Shown: positions 12,255 through 24,526, counted from the stretch's first letter. The stretch: 64,000 nt of DNA from Uloborus plumipes (GCA_038373865.1 JAXGGA010002235.1:62001-126000); one strand, 5' to 3'. Numbers and translations are program-made. The notes: generated by a model from the letters alone, not told the origin.

Positions 12255-12890
12255 CATTAATGGGTTAATGTCATCAAACGTAATAACAAATAAGAGGCTG
12301 CAGAGAATTATTTTCTGAGACATTCCCAAATAAAGTTGTATAAAAGGAGAAATTAAGTTGTATAGTCTGCCCCGAATGGAGACTCGAACATAGAGAGATT
12401 TGGATCCAATTCAAAGTATTTGCTTTGACCCCTAACTGCTTTAATTTACGACCAAGCATTCGACGTCACACTTTATAATAAACAGTTATAAAATCAGTAA
12501 GAACTGTGGCAGTTTACTGCTTACCGTGGGAGCCATTTTTAACTGCTTGGTTGAATTTCACAATTTTATCAATGATTGATCTGTACTTTTCAAAATCCAG
12601 CTTGGTAATCAGTAATCTCTATTGCTGACACAAAAAATTCACGAATCTAATCTCAACCATCTTTCAGCAACGTAATAGCACACACTTGTGAGAGAAATGA
12701 ATCTGTAGATATTCAGGCTGTGGGTTGATTTCTTTTCGTTAGTTGAGAAATTTTTACATGAAATTCAGTTTTTCGTCATTGCTGAGGACCCTTGTCGTTC
12801 AAGTTAAGTTGATTAAGAAGAAGGCCTTCAGTTGTTTAGCCTAGGTAAGTGATAATATCCAGGGAAATACCATCTGTTCCGGCCGATTTC
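12255..12890 (-). pseudogene. Eroded LINE reverse-transcriptase domain (jockey-like)
   Basis: On the minus strand the translation keeps the spaced landmarks of a non-LTR reverse transcriptase. At 12886 there is SAGTDGIS, the SPGPDGIP-type motif. At 12667 comes KMVEIRFVNFL, then at 12597 DFEKYRSIIDKIVKF, corresponding to the GFRK.RST.D.I..L segment. At 12495 comes DFITVYYKV, the DF.KAFDKV catalytic motif A in decayed form, then KLKQLGV..NTLNWI. At about 12328 comes GNVSENNSLQPL, the G.PQGS.L.PLLF motif, decayed. The distance from the first motif to motif A (about 130 residues) is as in the family. One frameshift and at least three stops interrupt it, and the YADD region is absent. The LINE may extend to about 13400, where an IP-G segment is faintly visible. 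It is not functional. Confidence 0.6.
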
Positions 12891-15074
12891 AACTATGAAG
12901 GGAAGCTATCGTTAAATTGAGCTTGAACGAAAACTCCTTATTAAAAGAGAAGCATTTCTGCTAAGACAGGCTGCATGAGATGGGTACTTCTGCAGTAATT
13001 CAATCCATATCATCTAAAGAAATATGTAAAACGCAAAAAAGAACAAAAACAAAAAAACTATGGTCTCTGCTTAATGTCTGCTTGTAGTTTTTGTAGACTG
13101 GACAGTTGTTTACCATTCTGAGCTATTGATTCTCAATGGCAGTGAAACTTCATATTATTGAGCTATTTTAATGAGCTCAGAATGATGTAACAAATTTTCT
13201 GCTAACCAATAAATTGCTTTTGTCGAATTACAACACTAGCGGGATGAGAGTCGTTGGATTTCCCAATGGTGGTACTTTCGATATAGCTTGGCCGAGATCC
13301 GAGATGTCATCGAGGTTTGGTATGTCATTTGAATAGTTGCAGAGATCATCCCCGTGTAATGTAAAATAACCCAATTTTTTCACCCACATCTATGCATGTG
13401 GCCTCCGATTTATCGGAAGGAGTCCCGCTTGTTTAAGTATTTACAGCCATTTTGCTTTACCTTAGAAAGCTTAGGTTCTTCTCGACATTTGAGAACCTAC
13501 TCCAGTGTTTTCTGCCATTCTATTCTTTCACGCTAAAAGATGGCAAGATGTTGGAATAGTTTGTCATGTCCATTCATATCATGCAAGGTAATTTGTTAAC
13601 TATCCTATTGTTTACAAAATCACATTGTTAGTCTACTTGTCTACATCGCTCGATGACAGATTGTTTTCGTATTGAAGACTTGATAAAGACGATCACTGAG
13701 GCTGAACTGGCGTTATTCACTGAACACAATGAGGACAGCCTGCTACTTTACAACCCTATGTAAAAGAATATTTTTAAACTTTACTGTTTGTACATACATT
13801 TCATGCAAAAATTTAATTTTTTACCATATACTCGAGAAAATGAATATAAGTAAATGCATAAAGAAAAAAGTTTTAGATTCTTATTTAATTAAAAAATTAT
13901 TGTTTAAAAAAGTGCTGTTGTTCAGAACAAGCCTTGCTCTGATATATGTCAGAGGCTGAAAAAAAAAAGTTTCACTGTCATGGTTTTAGTTACTAGACAT
14001 CGTTCTTACATTAATTTCTTGTCAAGCCATTAAAATTTGGTGGGGAAGGTGCCAGTGGCATAAAAATGTTGCCTTTTTTGAAGCAAATTGCAAATCATTA
14101 CCCGAGGAGTCCAGAATATAAGACTGTGAGTTTAAAAATGGCGGACAAGTTAAGCTGCGTTCGCACCGGCCTCAGATGGAGGCGCTTCTGCGCTATGTCT
14201 GAAAGAACAACCCCACCTGCCTGAAGCAATCAATGATTTTCAGCCCTCCCTGCAACTTCAATATCTAGGAAACTAAAGGATAGTTCGAAAGATAGAATGA
14301 AGGGGGGCAGTCGAGCTCGGGAACTAGGGAGGGTGAAGATAATACTCACAAATTGCATAGCTTTTATTTTAAGATTTAAATTTCCAGCAGAAAAGAAATT
14401 CAGCTCAGCGGGTATATTTGCTTGTTCATCTTTCGAGGTATTTATAATTTTCTTTTTACTCTAGGCTTAAAAAAAATGTTTTAAGAACAAGGGAAAATAA
14501 ATTCCAAACAAATAAATTCTACCGTGAACGAATATTTGAACGTATCTCGGCTTTATTTTGATTTAAATAAGTGCAAAAATGCATACGACTGCATGTAATA
14601 AGCAGTTGGCGGAACGTATGGGGAAATTTTTCGTGGTAAATTAATGTTTTCCGGCGTTTTTACGACACCCCCCACCCAACTTTATTTCCTCCCATAAATC
14701 TAAGTTTAATTTAACGAAAACACGATGGTTTGTTTGTGCTTTTAAAGTTGTTTAGAGGCGGTTTAAAATCTCTTAAGCAAAGTTGTAAAAGATTTGTTTT
14801 ATTCCTCTAATGCAGTTATTTTTCTTCCCGTTTTCTTTTCCCAATAAAGAATTGTGGGGCGAATAAGTACTTTTATGCTCCTTTTAAACACTTTACGCGG
14901 ACATATTTTGCTTTTGATACTTTTTTATTCATAGTTATTGAAAAACGCAATTGTTTGTTAATTTGAATGCGAAAATTTCTGCTTCGTGTTTCTAAGGCCA
15001 AGCATTCTCACTGAAATAAATTACGTCTATTTCAAACATATATTTTTTTTCTATCAGTTAAGAAGTGTTTGCAA
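12891..15074. other. Mostly unassigned; left part may be the LINE upstream region
   Basis: 12891-13400 is more GC-balanced and may be the decayed segment between LINE endonuclease and reverse transcriptase, but I cannot confirm domains. 14100-14350 is GC-rich with a short ATGGCGGAC-starting 28-codon frame that I do not regard as a gene. The rest is AT-rich and unrecognised. Confidence 0.35.
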
Positions 15075-15180
15075 ATACTGCAGCATCTAATAGGATCTCA
15101 GGAATCGAATTTGAGATCTTCCGATCCTATGTTCTGTGCGTTACCTTCAGACCAGACCACGTGTTTAGAGCTGCGCTGCT
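15075..15180 (-). mobile_element. tRNA-like SINE head (minus strand)
   Basis: Read on the minus strand it contains GGTCTGAAGGTAACGCACAG followed by GATCGGAAGATC and a B-box-like AATTCGATTCCTGA, the arrangement of a tRNA-derived SINE promoter. There is no convincing cloverleaf, so it is not called as a tRNA gene. It abuts the TIR element at 15190. Confidence 0.4.
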
Positions 15181-15189
15181 CTGATAAGT

Positions 15190-15434
15190 TCTATGCCTCA
15201 GAGCCAGACTAACGTAGGTCCATTTTCGTTCCTTTTCAGAAGAGCTCGAAAATGTTTGTCTGATCGATGGAAAGGATGGGACTTTCGCCCTTTTAACGCT
15301 GCTAAATAATTGTGAAATAATTTCTTTTTACGTTCTTATGGTTCGATGTGGAATAAGATTCTACACACAAGGTAAGTAACACAGTGAAAATGGCTATTTT
15401 TTGACTTATGCTAGTCTAGCTCTGTTGTACAGAG
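15190..15434. mobile_element. TIR element of the 'CAGAACCAGAC-TAAGTCCA' family, copy 2
   Basis: It starts GCCTCAGAGCCAGACTAACG and ends with the inverse CTAGTCTAGCTCTGTTGTAC. The interior matches copies 1 and 3 in order: TTTGTCTGATCGATGGAAAGG, TAATTGTGAA, and TCGATGTGGAATAAG or its inverse. Confidence 0.75.
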
Positions 15435-18400
15435 TTGATATTGACAATGTTTTCTTCCGTTTTGAACAATAGGAAAGGGCAATTGGAAGGAATTTGGGGC
15501 TGGGGTAATTTTTGTAGTCGTTTTTTCAAAATTATTCTAATTCAAATCCTCCGCAATCACCTTTTTCTATTATTCGAAAAAGCGATAAATATTGTCAATG
15601 TCAGAGGTCAACTTAACAATGTTGCACTATATTGTCCGTCCGTGAAAGCCGCGCCTAGCACTATGGAACCATTCCACTTAAAAAATGGGTGATGGGTTGT
15701 AAGTGGGAGCTTTCCCAAGTTTTCAATTTACAACTTGCATTAGCTTTAATTTTGACATATTCAACTAAACTTTGTATTTGAAATTAGCAGCGTTTTGCGT
15801 TGTTCGATACTGCTCAAAATGCTTCTTATTATTCTTCCCCTTATTGTTTAAAAAGTGGACCCTGAATCAAATGTATGAAGGCACAAAACTGCAAACGGCA
15901 GGGTCTCATTTTGGGCTCAGATGCAAATACGACTTTTGTATTTTAAAGGAAGTAATATTGTGCTTAAAGCATTTTCTTTTTAAAAATTAACATAACCTGT
16001 GTATACTTTTTCTTATTTTTCTATTGCAGGAACTGCAAATCGAAATGGTTGGTCATCACTTCAAAATATGAATTCTTTATTTGTAACATTTTTGAAACGT
16101 GTCAAAGCGTCCATCTTTTCCTGAATAAAGTTTCATGTATATTGTAATTCAATGATTGAACTTCTCACATTCATTTTTAATAGTTCTAAGTTGTGCTACC
16201 TGGTGGTTTTACCTTGGGACAAAGTACAAGTTTAATTTTCCTTATTATTACTTTTTTTGTATTAGATATAAGACTGAAACCTATTTACTAATACAGGCAA
16301 TAAAAGAAAAAATAAAGAGAGAAAGAAAAACAATTAAATTTTGTAAATACAGTGATCCTGTGAGTGTTCAGAGAAGAGAATCTGCTGTGACTGATTAAGA
16401 AAAATAAAGAGTGCCCCAAAAGGGGCAATTCTCCTCTAAGAAACATATTATACTCCCAACCTGAAATTTCAACCGTAAAGTAGTTTCTGATTGTTCCCAA
16501 TGACATGAATTTGATGGTTCTGCTCAACTGCATCAACAGCAGTCGCTCAGCATAATTGAATGTCCCTTATCTGGAATCAATAGAGCTAAAAACGAGTCAT
16601 GGTCATAGCCTTCTCTGATATCCCTGCTAAATTTGCTGTAAACAACCCCAAAGGAGCATAATCAAAGCTCCAACTGAAACCCTGTTCATTCCGGTGAATC
16701 GCAAATCACTTTTTTGGAAATTCAGAATTTATAGTTGTTAAAAAAACGCCCCTACAAACTCACATATACCACAAACAGATTTATTCAAATCAAAAAAATA
16801 TTTGGGTTTTTCTGCCAGTTTTTTAGATTAAGGATTTTTTTTTTTAATTTCAAGTTGACTGATGTAAACACTGAAATTCTATATTTTAGTTGAAAAAAAT
16901 TAAGCTCTTATGCAATATTTTGGTCTTCCAAAAAGCACTCAAAGGAAAAAAAACAGATTTTGACAGTAAAAGTTTATTTGTGAACAAATTAATTTCACTA
17001 TTGCACTGAGTGGCATGAAAAATGCTTCTGTTAGTTCTTAAGTTATATGACTTTCTGAATCCAAACATAATCGCAGTTTCCATCAAATTTCTCGCCCCCC
17101 CCTCAAACTTCACTTTTTTGAAAAAGCCCCCCCCCCCCAACTATTTCACAGCCATTATTTCGATCTGGAGGGAAAGCGATCTTCATATTAACTGTTAACA
17201 TTCTTCTGAAGTTCTAGAGAGATGAGAAATACAAACGCGCAATAATTTGTAGAGGAAGATTTCAGGTGTATTGGGGGGAGGGGGGAAATGCTTTTCAAAT
17301 CATCAAAACTTATTTTTTTTTTCTGTTTTTCTTTTTTTTATTTTTTTTTTATTTTTTTTTATGCTTTTCAAATCATCAAAACTTATTTTTTTTTTTTCTG
17401 CGTAAAACCAGAGTATCGATCTCACTCGTATAAGTCACGTATCCAATTTTCTCGAGTTTCAGGCTGCAAAAAAAAAAAAAAAAATCTTTTAAGCATCACA
17501 CATGTTGCATAGGAATCGCAAGTAGGAATTTTCAGTAAAAATACATTCACAGCAGTCTCAGCAAATTAGAGAAATGCAATCTGATACTAGAAAATAGATT
17601 GGTAAAGTCATCAAAGTTGTCAAATCTAACAAATATTTGCTTTCTTGTAAAGTAACTGTGTGTTGTGTAATCTCGATTGAAAAGATTGTCCTTTTAGAGC
17701 TGAAAAATTACCTGAAGACACTTGTGAGGAATCGTGGGTTAAATGTGTTATGAACCAAATGTGAAAGCACTTAGATTCTGCCAGGGCTGAAGAAACAGTC
17801 CTGCAATTTTTCCGTAATAAATAAATTATCTATATATAGTTTTTTTGCATATTGTTTTATCCCGTTCTTCTGCTTAAAGCGGTTGAAATTAATTTTATGC
17901 CTTTTCTTTTTAAATTTATTTTGAATTCCAATATTTGCACCTTAGTTTTTTTTTAATGTGTATTCTGCAGGTTTTCTTTTTTTGTCTCCAAAATTTCGTT
18001 TTCGAATTGAAATAACTGATATTGCAAAATGTTTTGTCACCTCTTATTTAATAAACTTGCTGTAGTTGTTAACAAAGGTCAAAACTTTAGATTTCTCAAC
18101 CATATTCACATCTTACTCTTTTTCTGTCTCCCTACACATGCATTGCACATACGCAATGCTGCAGCTGAAAAAGAAGTTTGAGGGGGGCGGGGGGATCGCC
18201 AAAAGAAAAGGAACCAATTTACATTACCTTTGAATTATTTTCACGATAAAAAGCCAGCTATCTGGGCCACATATGTGTGGAAAGGGGTGTCCGCCCCCCT
18301 CTTCCCTCCGGAACTACAGCATTATGCATGAAAATATATCTTAATATGTTTTAGTACATATTTATTTTATTTTTTTTTTGTATTAAAGATTAAGGAAAGA

Positions 18401-18680
18401 AAGAAAGTGAAACAAAGAAATGATCGGAAATCATGTAGAAAATTGATATTCAATTTAGAAAGTTGATAAAGTTGATAATAATAGCTAGGAAAAATGCCTC
18501 TTTTAAATGTCTAATTAGTGAACATGTTTTTTTTTTAATAACTATGACAAATTGAAAATTATTGACTGAATAAAAAATAATTTTGAAGTTCCTTAAAGAA
18601 ATAGAGCGCTTTTAAACCATCCACTATTTCTTGACGAAAAATTAATTGAAGTAAAACCATTAAACATTCTCACAGTGTAG
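15435..18680. other. Unassigned AT-rich stretch with small repeats
   Basis: There is no convincing gene. A perfect short palindrome TGCCCCAAAAGGGGCA lies at 16412-16427. The phrase ATGCTTTTCAAATCATCAAA is repeated at 17288 and 17363, separated by T-rich sequence, a local tandem duplication. C and G homopolymers occur at 17095-17135 and about 18180. Confidence 0.45.
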
Positions 18681-19100
18681 AAAGCCACCGACTCCACAGT
18701 TTGCGAAACAAACCCCTCCTCGAGGATGTCCTATAAAACTTTGCATGCCGAAACTTCAACGCACTGCTCTTACTTATTTTTAACACGTGCTTGTGGACTC
18801 ATGGATAATGCATCCGCTTATTAAATTAAGCCCTTCCGGGGCTGTGGGCGACCGACTGCCCCTGGAATACGGAAAAGATCGCGACTCAAAATAATCCAGA
18901 CTCCCTTTTCTGTGAGATGCTGGAAAAACGGGAGGTACACCAACCCTGCCACGAGCGTTTCCGATGCGGCTTGGAATTCGTATAATGGCTGGCTGGAGGG
19001 GGATTGTGTATATCGGCTATTACGTTAATTAATTGGTTTTTAGGCTCGTGGTGTAGGTATCAATTCCAATGAACGAAAAACATGCACGCAAATAGGATTT
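18680..19100. promoter_or_regulatory. GC-balanced island, candidate regulatory block
   Basis: This segment contrasts with the AT-rich flanks and has no reading frame. It carries a palindromic homeodomain-type site (GTTAATTAATTGG, about 19024-19036), CTTATTAAATTAAG at about 18820, and a GATAATGC. It may be conserved noncoding DNA. Target gene and function are not shown by the sequence. Confidence 0.25.
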
Positions 19101-19827
19101 GTTTGGAATAAGCGCGTCAACAAGAAGTTTCCGTTGTGGAGGAAAGGTTGCAGTGGAAGTATTCTTGGTCGGTGGTGTGGGCTTTTTCTGGTATCGAATT
19201 AGTCCGGTAATGAATCAGTGTTCAATTAATTAGAACGCTTTGTATGTTTTAGTATGCATATAAGTTCATAAGGCAAATAACTACGTAATGAGTCGTAGAC
19301 AAAGCAACTTTATGTATTATGCTAAACCACCAGTTTTGATTTTAATTTCCTTTTTACAACTTTTTTTGGGATGTATTTTGCTTTTGCAGATGCTATCTCC
19401 CCACTCCACCTCCTACATGCACACGAATCCACAGAGAGTGTTTTTTAAATTATTGCTTTAATGTCAAATTTTTAATTACTATGCATACCTTCGTAGAAAT
19501 AAAAAATAAAAATAAAAACAGTGTACATGAAGTATCCATGGGGTAGATAAAATCATAAATTCACCGCTATGATGAAGCTTCTCAACACCAGCCGCCATGG
19601 CTAGATTAGACGTTTTCGGTTGTTGCCTCATAACTAAATTCCATTTGTAATTAGATGTGTTCCTCAATCAGTAGTAGAATTTTTCACGTGTTTACATTTT
19701 CTGCCATATGCTGGTCTGTTCGGGAAAATTCAAATAACTATTCGTTATGTAATTCATTCTCAAATTATTATTTCTAAATTATTACAGGTATTGTTGCATA
19801 GGTGGAACTTTATAAAACGTCTGTTTA

Positions 19828-20062
19828 TTAATTTATTTATTTACATCACATATTTCGAGCTCGTGTACTTGGTCACTCGACCCGTTTAGGAACTCACGTC
19901 CAATATGACAGATAGTACAAGACAGAAACATAGTACAGGACAGAGTTTACTCTCACGGAAAAGGAAGTTACAACCAGAGCGAGGACGGGAATCGAGCCCG
20001 ACGTCCTGGGCTTGCTAAAGTGACGCGCAGACATACAGCGCCGCCAGGACCCCCACGTCTGA
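19828..20062 (-). mobile_element. tRNA-derived SINE (minus strand)
   Basis: Read from 20062 leftwards, the head CCTGGCGGCGCTGTATG, CTTTAGCAAGCCCAGGACG and the B-box-like GGGCTCGATTCCCG follow the order of a tRNA-derived promoter. A unique body follows, then an A-rich tail (AAATAAATAAATTAATAAA) near 19828. Length about 235 bp. It has no coding capacity and depends on a LINE partner for movement. Confidence 0.65.
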
Positions 20063-20261
20063 CTTAAACCGTAATGTATACTTCTTTACAACAACAGACA
20101 TGGTTGCAGTGAACTCATTTCACTTCGCAATTACATTACAGGTTTTCATCTCGAAAAAATCAGTCGCTCAGAGCCATTAAATGCTTCCTAAACAAGATAC
20201 TCCAATTCAGAAGCACACGCTGGAACCAAAACCTCCTTCCCCCTCCCCCGGAAATGAGAAG

Positions 20262-20500
20262 TTTTTTTTTTTTTTTTTTGAGCAATGACAAATTGCTTGT
20301 TTTCTTTTTCAAACGTCTTCTTCTCAACACGTCGTGTAGTCCCTCTTTCAGACATGCTGTCTGCCAACGTCTCGTGTCCCAGTGCTCCATCAGCCTATAC
20401 CTATGATCACCGGCCCCACCGTAGGATCAAACCCGGGAGGCCAAAGCGCACTCACACACTGTAAGGATGTCAGGGTGCTGGCAGTACAGGACCTCAGTCC
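20262..20500 (-). mobile_element. Second SINE family, copy 1 (minus strand)
   Basis: On the minus strand a tRNA-like head (GAGTGCGCTTTGGCC, B-box-like GGGTTTGATCCTACG) is followed by a body with GTTGGCAGAC, GAAAGAGGGACTACACGACG and CAATTTGTCATTG, and ends in a poly(A) run at 20261-20279. The body recurs at 58640-58760 with its own A-rich tail. The 5' boundary is uncertain. 20600-20730 has a short duplicate of AAGAGCTGCAGTTTAGGA. Confidence 0.55.
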
Positions 20501-21051
20501 GCTCGTACGGGAACATGGAATGATTTTTGAACGAACAATGGCAACAGGACTGAACAGAGAGGAGCGGGGTGCTGTCGGCCGAATAGGTGTGGTTGTGTTT
20601 TGTTGAAATGCCTGTGGTGTTCTCCAATAGTATATCGAGTGGGTTTTTGCCTTTGGGTATATTATTTTGGTCTATAAAAAAGAGCTGCAGTTTAGGATGC
20701 ATCTAAAAGAGCTGCAGTTTAGGACTAATAGACGGATAAATGCAGAGGTATGTGTGGTTTTTTATCATTATTTATGCAATGTACTTAATTATTTTATTGA
20801 TAGAAGGTACAAATTAAAATTTTCGTCTATATCCCGCTAGCATTTTAACGGTTGGAACGCAAGTGTATTTATGTTATTTTTATCAAACATTATACATGCT
20901 TAAATTGGTAGAATATTCAACTGTAAATTTGTGTCAAGGGTGCAGTCACTTTGAAGAATTTATTGTAATTTATGATAGTTAAGACGCAAGCATAAATTTT
21001 TCCTCGCGAGTGAATCTAATTTTGGGATTTGGCTGTTTCTCAACAAGGAAT

Positions 21052-21474
21052 ATGGCGTATTTGGTTGAAGCAAAGAAAGAGGATTTGCAGTGCCTTGCAG
21101 TTGAATTGGGCCGGGATGAGAATCGTAGATTTAGAAAACCTTATTAGGAGTAGTAAAAACAACGAGGGAGAGGAAAATGGTAAATGTCGAATTCGAAAAA
21201 CTGAAATTAGAGAGGACCAGAACAGAAGATCTCTTAAATGTCAGCCAAACGGCTGATGTAAACCATGGATTTTTGATTGCGAAATTGATGCTGAAATTTA
21301 ATCCAAACGAGGACGATTTTGCATTATACTTAGCAATATTTGAGCTTCAAGCGAAAAGACTCCGGATCAACTCAAAGCACTGGATATCTGGTATGCTGTC
21401 TCTTTTACCATATGAGATTGTTCAAACTTCAGCGTGTGAATCCGAAGAAAATTTTGAATACATGAAGATTTAAA
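21052..21474 (+). pseudogene. Frameshifted LTR-retrotransposon gag N-terminal fragment
   Basis: Three overlapping + frames together resemble the N-terminal gag region of arthropod Ty3-like elements. 21052 begins MAYLVEAKKEDLQCLAVELG; a second frame carries VDLENLI; a third (from 21177) carries EDDFALYLAIFELQAKRL and ISGMLSLLPYEIVQ before a stop at 21474. From memory, the pattern D...FL..FE.QAKRL...W...L..LLP.EI is typical of such gags. Two frameshifts break it. No LTR, protease or polymerase remains nearby. Confidence 0.55.
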
Positions 21475-22428
21475 TTCAGATTAAGTAAGGAAGTAAAGCA
21501 AGGAAGTAAGCATGCAATTTTGAAGTTTAAAAACTACAGCAACAAAATTCAAAGTACATTATTAGGTAGAACATTGAAAAAGGCAATAACTTAATCCTAA
21601 AGGTTTTGAAACAAAACGATTATTTATGTCACTTTGAATTTTTGAAATTGAAAATTCATTTAAGTGCTCATTTATTGGTCGATCCAAGGGCGGATCCAGC
21701 TTCTGGATAAGGATGGGGTCATTTTCGGAAAGGGGGGGGGGTCAAAGTGCAATTTTTGTGGAAAAATGGGTTGTTTTGGCAGTTTTTCGTAATATAGATC
21801 CAAAAAAATGCAATTTTTTGGTATATTTGGTCTGTTAAGGGGGGGGGGTTATGATGCGCCTTCTGGATTCGCGAATGGGTCGATCTACCCTATCTTCCCC
21901 TTCAGTAGGGAACTAGAGATAAGAGCATTACAAAGGGCCTGGCAACGACCAAGGAAAATAAATATTCAGAGAAGTTTTGGCTGTTTTCTGTATCTTTTGG
22001 GTTCTAAAATTAAAAGTATTTATAGCTTAAAATTTCTAAAATGCATTTTTAAACGGAAAAAAAAAGAAAGAAATGACACTAAAAAAACTTTTTTCTTCTT
22101 TTTGAGAACTACAGTTCTTTTTTCCCCCTCCACGAGCCTGATGCGATCAATTCCAGAAAAGATTCGTGATAAATTTTCCGCCCATTCCGAAAAGCTGTTC
22201 GAACTTCCGATCCGAACATTAACGGTGTTTATGGCTGCGCTCTATTAACTGACGACGATACCGTTCTTCAATTAGGGACACTAATGAATATAAAGAACTA
22301 GTTCCTAATACCTTCAATGGCCAATCGGAAGGCAGAAAACAGCTCACTGTTCTTATACGGATTTGTATTCACTAATGTTCAGTTCTTTTAAATTGCTCCT
22401 AGTTGCGATTCTTCGTATCTTTGCTGTA
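21475..22428. other. Repeat-like stretch with G-runs
   Basis: 21680-21870 contains GGGCGGATCCAGCTTCTGGA and two long G-runs, resembling abundant dispersed repeats of arthropod genomes. 22130-22250 is GC-balanced. The long + frame across 21808-22248 has no family resemblance and I treat it as chance. Confidence 0.35.
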
Positions 22429-23246
22429 TAGGGGAGAGTGGTAATGAATGGGCCATGGTGATAAATGGGCCACTAACAAAATATGAAAAAGTATTTGCAT
22501 AAATTTTTTTTTGATGACACCAAAAGATGTAGCTATTTGTTCTACTAAACTCATCCAATTTTCATTCGTTTGCGCTGAGCCATTTTCAAACTAGAGTGGC
22601 ATGGTCAAGAATCTGACTGAAAAGTAAGTTTTTCCCTTTTTAGTAAAACATTTCCTAGCTAAAATGTACCAAGTATTTCACTGCATACATATGTATAAGC
22701 CAGTCTTTCCATATCTATAAACTAATCTTAAGATGTATTTTGATGTTATTTAAATTCAATGTACTCAAAAAACCTAAATGTATTCCAAAAGTATAGGTGG
22801 GGCTGAATGGGCCACTATGTCATGGTAATGAATGGGCCACCTAAATATTGTTTTTCTTCCTTTTCTTTGGATTTTCGCATTAATATGAAACACAACTGAC
22901 TGTCATAGATAAAGATTACTGTCGTCAAAATAGGTTTGTAGTAACTTCTAAATATAATTTGCAGATCTATATTTTATTCCTATAGTACAATAGACCTCTG
23001 ATCGCAGTGCGTGGCTTGAAAAAGCCCCCTATCTCCTTCATATTATATTCCTCACAGTACAATTTCATTTTCTTTCTTCGTAACTTGAGTTAGATATTTC
23101 TTATTCCCGATGTCTAGTAAATTTAAAAAAAAAATTTGAATTTTGACAAGTTTGAAAATGAAGATGAAGTTTTTGAAAGTGATTTTTAATATTATTTTTG
23201 AAATGTCTAAATTTTGTTAAATCGTAGTGTGCATTATCTGTTATTT

Positions 23247-23266
23247 TATATATATATATATATATA
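23247..23266. repeat. (TA)n microsatellite
   Basis: Ten consecutive TA units at the junction of the nested retroposon. Confidence 0.9.
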
Positions 23267-24067
23267 CTAGCCGGGTACCCGGCCCTGCCCGGGTTTCTGT
23301 GGGTGTAGGGTGGTTTGTTGAAACCCATTCATAAATTTCCCAACACTAAAGTGCATATCTATAAACATAATAGCTACTTCTGTAAACAATGGCTATGTTA
23401 TGGATAAACTATAAAAAAATAATGCAAGCTAAAAAAAAATAGCAAGCTACAAATAATGTTTGAGTAAATAGGAAATGTTATAAGCTTGGTATATTAAAAT
23501 AAATATATATTTACAGTATCAATCGCACTGAAATTAACCATTTCCAAATATTGCTCGTTAAATAAGTCCCATTATTAGTTTCTATCCTCGTGACAACATT
23601 GGTGAGGTGAAAACATCTTATGTACCTAATTTAGAAATTTTTTTGACTATAAACACTTTCTATTCTCTAACTATTGCCAAAATCAATTCCCTTTTTATTT
23701 ACCACGTTAGCGATTATTGGCATAAATGAATATAAAAATCCTAAGAAAGCAATAAATTTCATACTTACTCCAGCGAAGCCTAGGTTCAAAATTTTCACCA
23801 TGATTACTATTAATATTGTTGTTGCATGGCAACCAAATTTTTGCAACAATGCACTGAAAATTTAATTATTTAATGGGGAAATTAAATGAAATTTACTATT
23901 TTCCATAATAACTTTTTTAAACTAAGCTTTTTAGAAATAAATTATAGCTTATCCTGCTCTCTGTTACTGTAGCTATCTAACGGTGCAAAAATGGTTAAAA
24001 TCGGTCCAGTAGTTTGGAAGATTACCCCGGAAATACGTTTTCAAAAGTTGTCTTTTATGTATATAGA
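23265..24067. mobile_element. Nested retroposon tail (LINE/SINE-like, possibly RTE-related)
   Basis: It starts ACTAGCCGGGTACCCGGCC directly after a (TA)n run and ends with the AATCGGTCCAGTAGTTTGGA phrase and TATATAGATAT. From memory, these opening and closing phrases occur in widespread arthropod retroposons related to LINEs. A short tail with no intact protein; it interrupts the TIR element around it. Confidence 0.5.
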
Positions 24068-24526
24068 TATTTGATGTTATTTATTTCTTACAATCTCATT
24101 ATTTAGTCATTTTTCTGCTACAATTGCTATGCATCAGTTTTATTTTAATTGCATCAGTTTTGATGTTTATATAATTTTAAATCAGTATGATTTCGTATCA
24201 TCATGTCAAGTGCCACATTTATTTTGTCATATTCAGCAAATAAAAGATTAAATCCACATGTTTTCATTGAATTCATTTAGTGGCCCATTCATTACCTTCG
24301 ATGGCCCATTCAACCCCATAGGTGGGGTTGAATGGGCCAAATTTCAAAATTTTTATTTTCTATTATAATTCATTATAGACAGGTGCTAATCCAACTTTTA
24401 TGACTTTTTTAGATAGCTAGATAAGTAAAGTAACTAAAACAACAATTTAGAGTTATAACAAAGTGTTAGAAAAAATTACAAAAATTCAAAACCAAAAAGT
24501 GGCCCATTCATTACCACTCTCCCCTA

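Larger units (their letters stand above)
22429..24526. mobile_element. TIR element 'GGGGAGAGTGGTAATGAATG' with nested insertion (2.1 kb)
   Basis: GGGGAGAGTGGTAATGAATG (22431) is perfectly inverted at 24505-24524 and continues GGGCCA, so the TIR is about 26 bp, flanked by TA on both sides. Subterminal GGGCCA words recur inside (22800-22845; 24280-24345), forming extra inverted motifs. There is no transposase frame. About 0.8 kb of the length is a later retroposon insertion (23265-24067). Confidence 0.8.

Noticed and set aside
13466..13502. Small inverted repeat TAGGTTCT...AGAACCTA
   Set aside because: An 8-bp stem is within chance expectation for 64 kb and has no supporting context.
14139..14225. 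Short frame beginning ATGGCGGACAAG
   Set aside because: Only 28 codons with no homology. A similar ATGGCGGAC occurs near 58750 in repeat-like DNA, so it is likely part of a dispersed sequence.
15158..15180. CACGTGTTTAG followed by AGAGC...GCTCT, resembling the hairpin motif family
   Set aside because: The motif differs (TTTAG, not TTTCG), the stem starts at a different offset, and the sequence is better explained as part of a tRNA-like SINE head.
19950..20062. Possible true tRNA gene
   Set aside because: A/B-box-like words are present, but acceptor-stem pairing and a terminator are not, and an A-rich SINE tail follows.
21808..22248. 146-codon open frame on +
   Set aside because: It crosses a G-homopolymer and repeat-like DNA. 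Its composition is not protein-like and I recognise no motif.
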